This document shows positions 6,945 to 8,491 of a DNA stretch of 8,491 nt, in pieces (the stretch's first letter is position 1; the number at the start of each line of letters is the position of its first letter). Source of the DNA: an uncultured Lachnospiraceae bacterium (GTDB lineage: Bacteria > Bacillota > Clostridia > Lachnospirales > Lachnospiraceae); the NCBI GenBank assembly GCA_900313265.1, contig OMRN01000194.1, forward strand, positions 1 to 8,491, written 5' to 3'. The notes under the pieces are model-generated. The model searched no databases. It saw only the letters and a list, made by a program, of their open reading frames with translations, and was not told where the DNA came from. The position numbers and the translations under genes are program-made.

Positions 6945-7943
6945 ATGATGACAGGAAACTATTCAAAAACTACAGGAAACAGGAATCGGAAAAACAGGAA
7001 GAAGATCATGCTTTTGCTGCTTGTCTTCCTTCTTGTGATTTTTTCTCTTTTCAGCGCCTGCAAACAAAATGATAAACCGAAAAGCAGTGAGAGTATTTCC
7101 CAGACGCAGAAATATGTTTATTTTGTCAATCGTGATAAAACCAAAATAAAGGGCGAAGAGTTTGCGTTTTTCTCGGATGATATTGATGATGAAATTCAGG
7201 AGATGATTACCGCACTTTCCGAAGGACCGTCTCATAATGAACTGAAAACTTCACTGGGAGTGGATTATTCCATTCTTTCCTATGAAGTGAAAGAAGAAAC
7301 TCTGGTCCTGAATATGGACGAAAAATACAATAATCAGAAGCCGACCGACGAAATACTCGCAAGGGCATCTCTGGTTCGCTCATTTACGCAGATTGACGGA
7401 ATCGATCTTGTTGCATTTCTGGTTGAGGGTGAAACGCTTTTGGATGCGAACGGTGTGGCGGTCGGATTCTTATCCGCGGATTCGTTTATCGATAACGACG
7501 GAAAGGAAATCAATGCTTACGAGAAAGTAAGCGTAACACTTTATTTTGCCACGGAAGACGGAAAGAACCTGATAGCCGGACAGAGAAAAGTTGTTTATAA
7601 CACGAATATTTCCATGGAAAAAATGGTGGTTGAACAGTTAATCAAAGGGCCGCAGCTTGCGGGATATTATCCGACCATCAATCCGGAAACCAAAGTTCTC
7701 AGTGTAACGAACAAGGACGGAACCTGCTATGTGAATTTAAGCGAGGATTTCTTAAAACAGCCTTATGATGTTTCCAATGATGTTACCATTTATTCCATTG
7801 CCAATTCCTTAATTGATCTATCCACGGTTAACCGTGTGCAGATACAGGTAAACGGAAGTTCCAAGGTTTCTTACCGCGAAACGACGAATCTCGAAGATAC
7901 CTTCGAACGAAATCTCGATTTGGTGATACGGGAGGAAGAATAA
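6945..7943 (+). CDS. Lipoprotein with two GerMN domains
   Basis: The 332-residue product begins with a basic n-region (about residues 12-20, RNRKNRKK), a hydrophobic segment at 22-37 and a lipobox-like FSAC with Cys 39, so it should be lipid-anchored on the outer face of the membrane. Two GerMN (sporulation/germination, GerM-type) domains follow, at about 57-180 and 196-310; both show the family's VTLYF-like first strand (VYFVN, VSVTLYF), an LSEGP or LIKGP turn and an LNMDEKY or VNLSEDF strand. GerMN domains occur in Bacillus GerM and actinobacterial LpqB. Its place directly after a regulator-kinase pair suggests a signalling partner rather than a spore role. ATG 6945, nine bases after the kinase stop, has only a weak ribosome site; ATG 7008 has a better one (AGGAAG) but would remove the basic n-region, so the upstream start is preferred. 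Confidence 0.87.
   Translation: MMTGNYSKTTGNRNRKNRKKIMLLLLVFLLVIFSLFSACKQNDKPKSSESISQTQKYVYFVNRDKTKIKGEEFAFFSDDIDDEIQEMITALSEGPSHNELKTSLGVDYSILSYEVKEETLVLNMDEKYNNQKPTDEILARASLVRSFTQIDGIDLVAFLVEGETLLDANGVAVGFLSADSFIDNDGKEINAYEKVSVTLYFATEDGKNLIAGQRKVVYNTNISMEKMVVEQLIKGPQLAGYYPTINPETKVLSVTNKDGTCYVNLSEDFLKQPYDVSNDVTIYSIANSLIDLSTVNRVQIQVNGSSKVSYRETTNLEDTFERNLDLVIREEE
7931..7935 (+). promoter_or_regulatory. Ribosome binding site supporting a TTG start for comEC
   Basis: GGAGG lies eight bases before TTG 7944, which directly abuts the stop codon of the preceding gene. The next in-frame ATG (7959) is too far from it, so TTG is the likely start. Confidence 0.65.
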
Positions 7944-8491
7944 TTGAGAAGACCCCTGATGTGGATTTGCCTGTCAGGAATTGCCTGCATATTCATTCTT
8001 TATAAAATCATTTTGTACTGCGCACCGCCACCGGATATTCCCGAAACAGTAACAGTAAGCGGACAGCTTGTAAAGAAAGAATATAAGAACGATAATCTTG
8101 TTTTATATCTGAAAAAAACAAAAATCACTTCAACATCAGACAGTAATTCTGCTGACAAATCCAAAGGATTTATATGTTATATCAAAAGCGGGAAAGAGGC
8201 TTTGACTCTGTATCCGGCCGGCTCACAAATTGTTCTTCGCGGCCGGGCGGAGAAAATCAGAAATGCCACAAATCCCGGAGAGTTTGATGCGGCAAAGTAT
8301 TATGCGGCAAGAGGATACTATTATTCCCTTTCAAATGGGGAAGTGCTTTCCGTCAGGGGAGGAAACCGGATAGCGGAAAGCCTTTACCGGATGAGAAGAA
8401 GGGGGACGGATATTTTTGAAAGCATGTACGGAGAAGAATACGGAGGAATTCTGTCCGCCATGCTTCTCGGTGAAAAAAACGAAATCGATGA
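7944..8491 (+). CDS. comEC: ComEC/Rec2 DNA-uptake channel, N-terminal part (cut by window end)
   Basis: ComEC is the polytopic membrane channel that imports single-stranded DNA during natural transformation. The frame from TTG 7944 stays open to the window end, giving 182 residues of a protein that is normally several hundred long. Visible are a hydrophobic helix at about 7-25 (ending ...YKIILYCAPPP) and a soluble beta-rich region of the DUF4131/OB type (about 33-140). The latter contains the strongly conserved NATNPGEFDAAKYYAARG (107-124). The start of the Competence domain, SAMLLGEKNEID at 171-182, resembles the family's ALLLGD/E segment. There is no gap to the preceding gene, so translation is probably coupled. 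comEA upstream supports the call. Whether the rest, including any C-terminal metallo-beta-lactamase-like domain, is intact cannot be seen. Confidence 0.92.
   Translation, partial: MRRPLMWICLSGIACIFILYKIILYCAPPPDIPETVTVSGQLVKKEYKNDNLVLYLKKTKITSTSDSNSADKSKGFICYIKSGKEALTLYPAGSQIVLRGRAEKIRNATNPGEFDAAKYYAARGYYYSLSNGEVLSVRGGNRIAESLYRMRRRGTDIFESMYGEEYGGILSAMLLGEKNEID

Noticed and set aside
6697..6948. Plus-strand Met/Lys/Thr-rich open frame inside the kinase tail
   Set aside because: It is a frame-shifted reading of the same low-complexity stretch; the main frame has full domain support.

Overview
The window reads as chromosomal DNA of a Gram-positive, low-to-moderate GC anaerobe, most likely a member of the Clostridia and possibly Lachnospiraceae. 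This rests on the style of the proteins, the strong AGGAG-type ribosome binding sites, the SLBB-plus-HhH form of ComEA and the GerM-type lipoprotein. The taxonomic call is inference from gene content. All eight genes lie on the + strand, packed into two transcription blocks.

Block 1 (about 1-3642) is the tail of an arginine biosynthesis operon. It holds argB (N-acetylglutamate kinase, of the length and N-terminal helix seen in arginine-inhibited enzymes) and argD (acetylornithine aminotransferase). One base after argD comes a family-1-type extracellular solute-binding protein that has no lipobox cysteine and no transporter genes beside it here.

A 147-bp intergenic region (3643-3789) carries no clear terminator for block 1. 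It does hold a consensus TATAAT -10 box, a direct repeat (TTGCGAA twice, 14 bp apart) where a -35 box or activator site would be, and a short leader. That leader can fold into a nested two-stem structure that buries the Shine-Dalgarno sequence and the first base of the next start codon.

Block 2 (3790 to the window end) is one tight operon: comEA-like DNA-binding lipoprotein, OmpR-family response regulator, membrane histidine kinase, lipoprotein with two GerMN domains, then the 5' part of comEC starting at TTG and cut by the window end. Gene junctions are 9 bp, a 4-bp overlap, 9 bp and 0 bp. The DNA-uptake genes comEA and comEC are therefore separated by a complete signalling module.

The order regulator, kinase, GerMN lipoprotein resembles the actinobacterial MtrA-MtrB-LpqB module, in which the lipoprotein modulates the kinase from outside the membrane. 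A simple model is that the exported lipoprotein and kinase sense the envelope and the regulator controls the operon, including DNA-uptake genes. The model is inference. The kinase also has an unusual C-terminal tail of about 114 residues in which 51 of the last 67 are Asp or Glu, partly built from an in-frame 15-bp tandem repeat. I saw no mobile element, CRISPR array, tRNA or rRNA.
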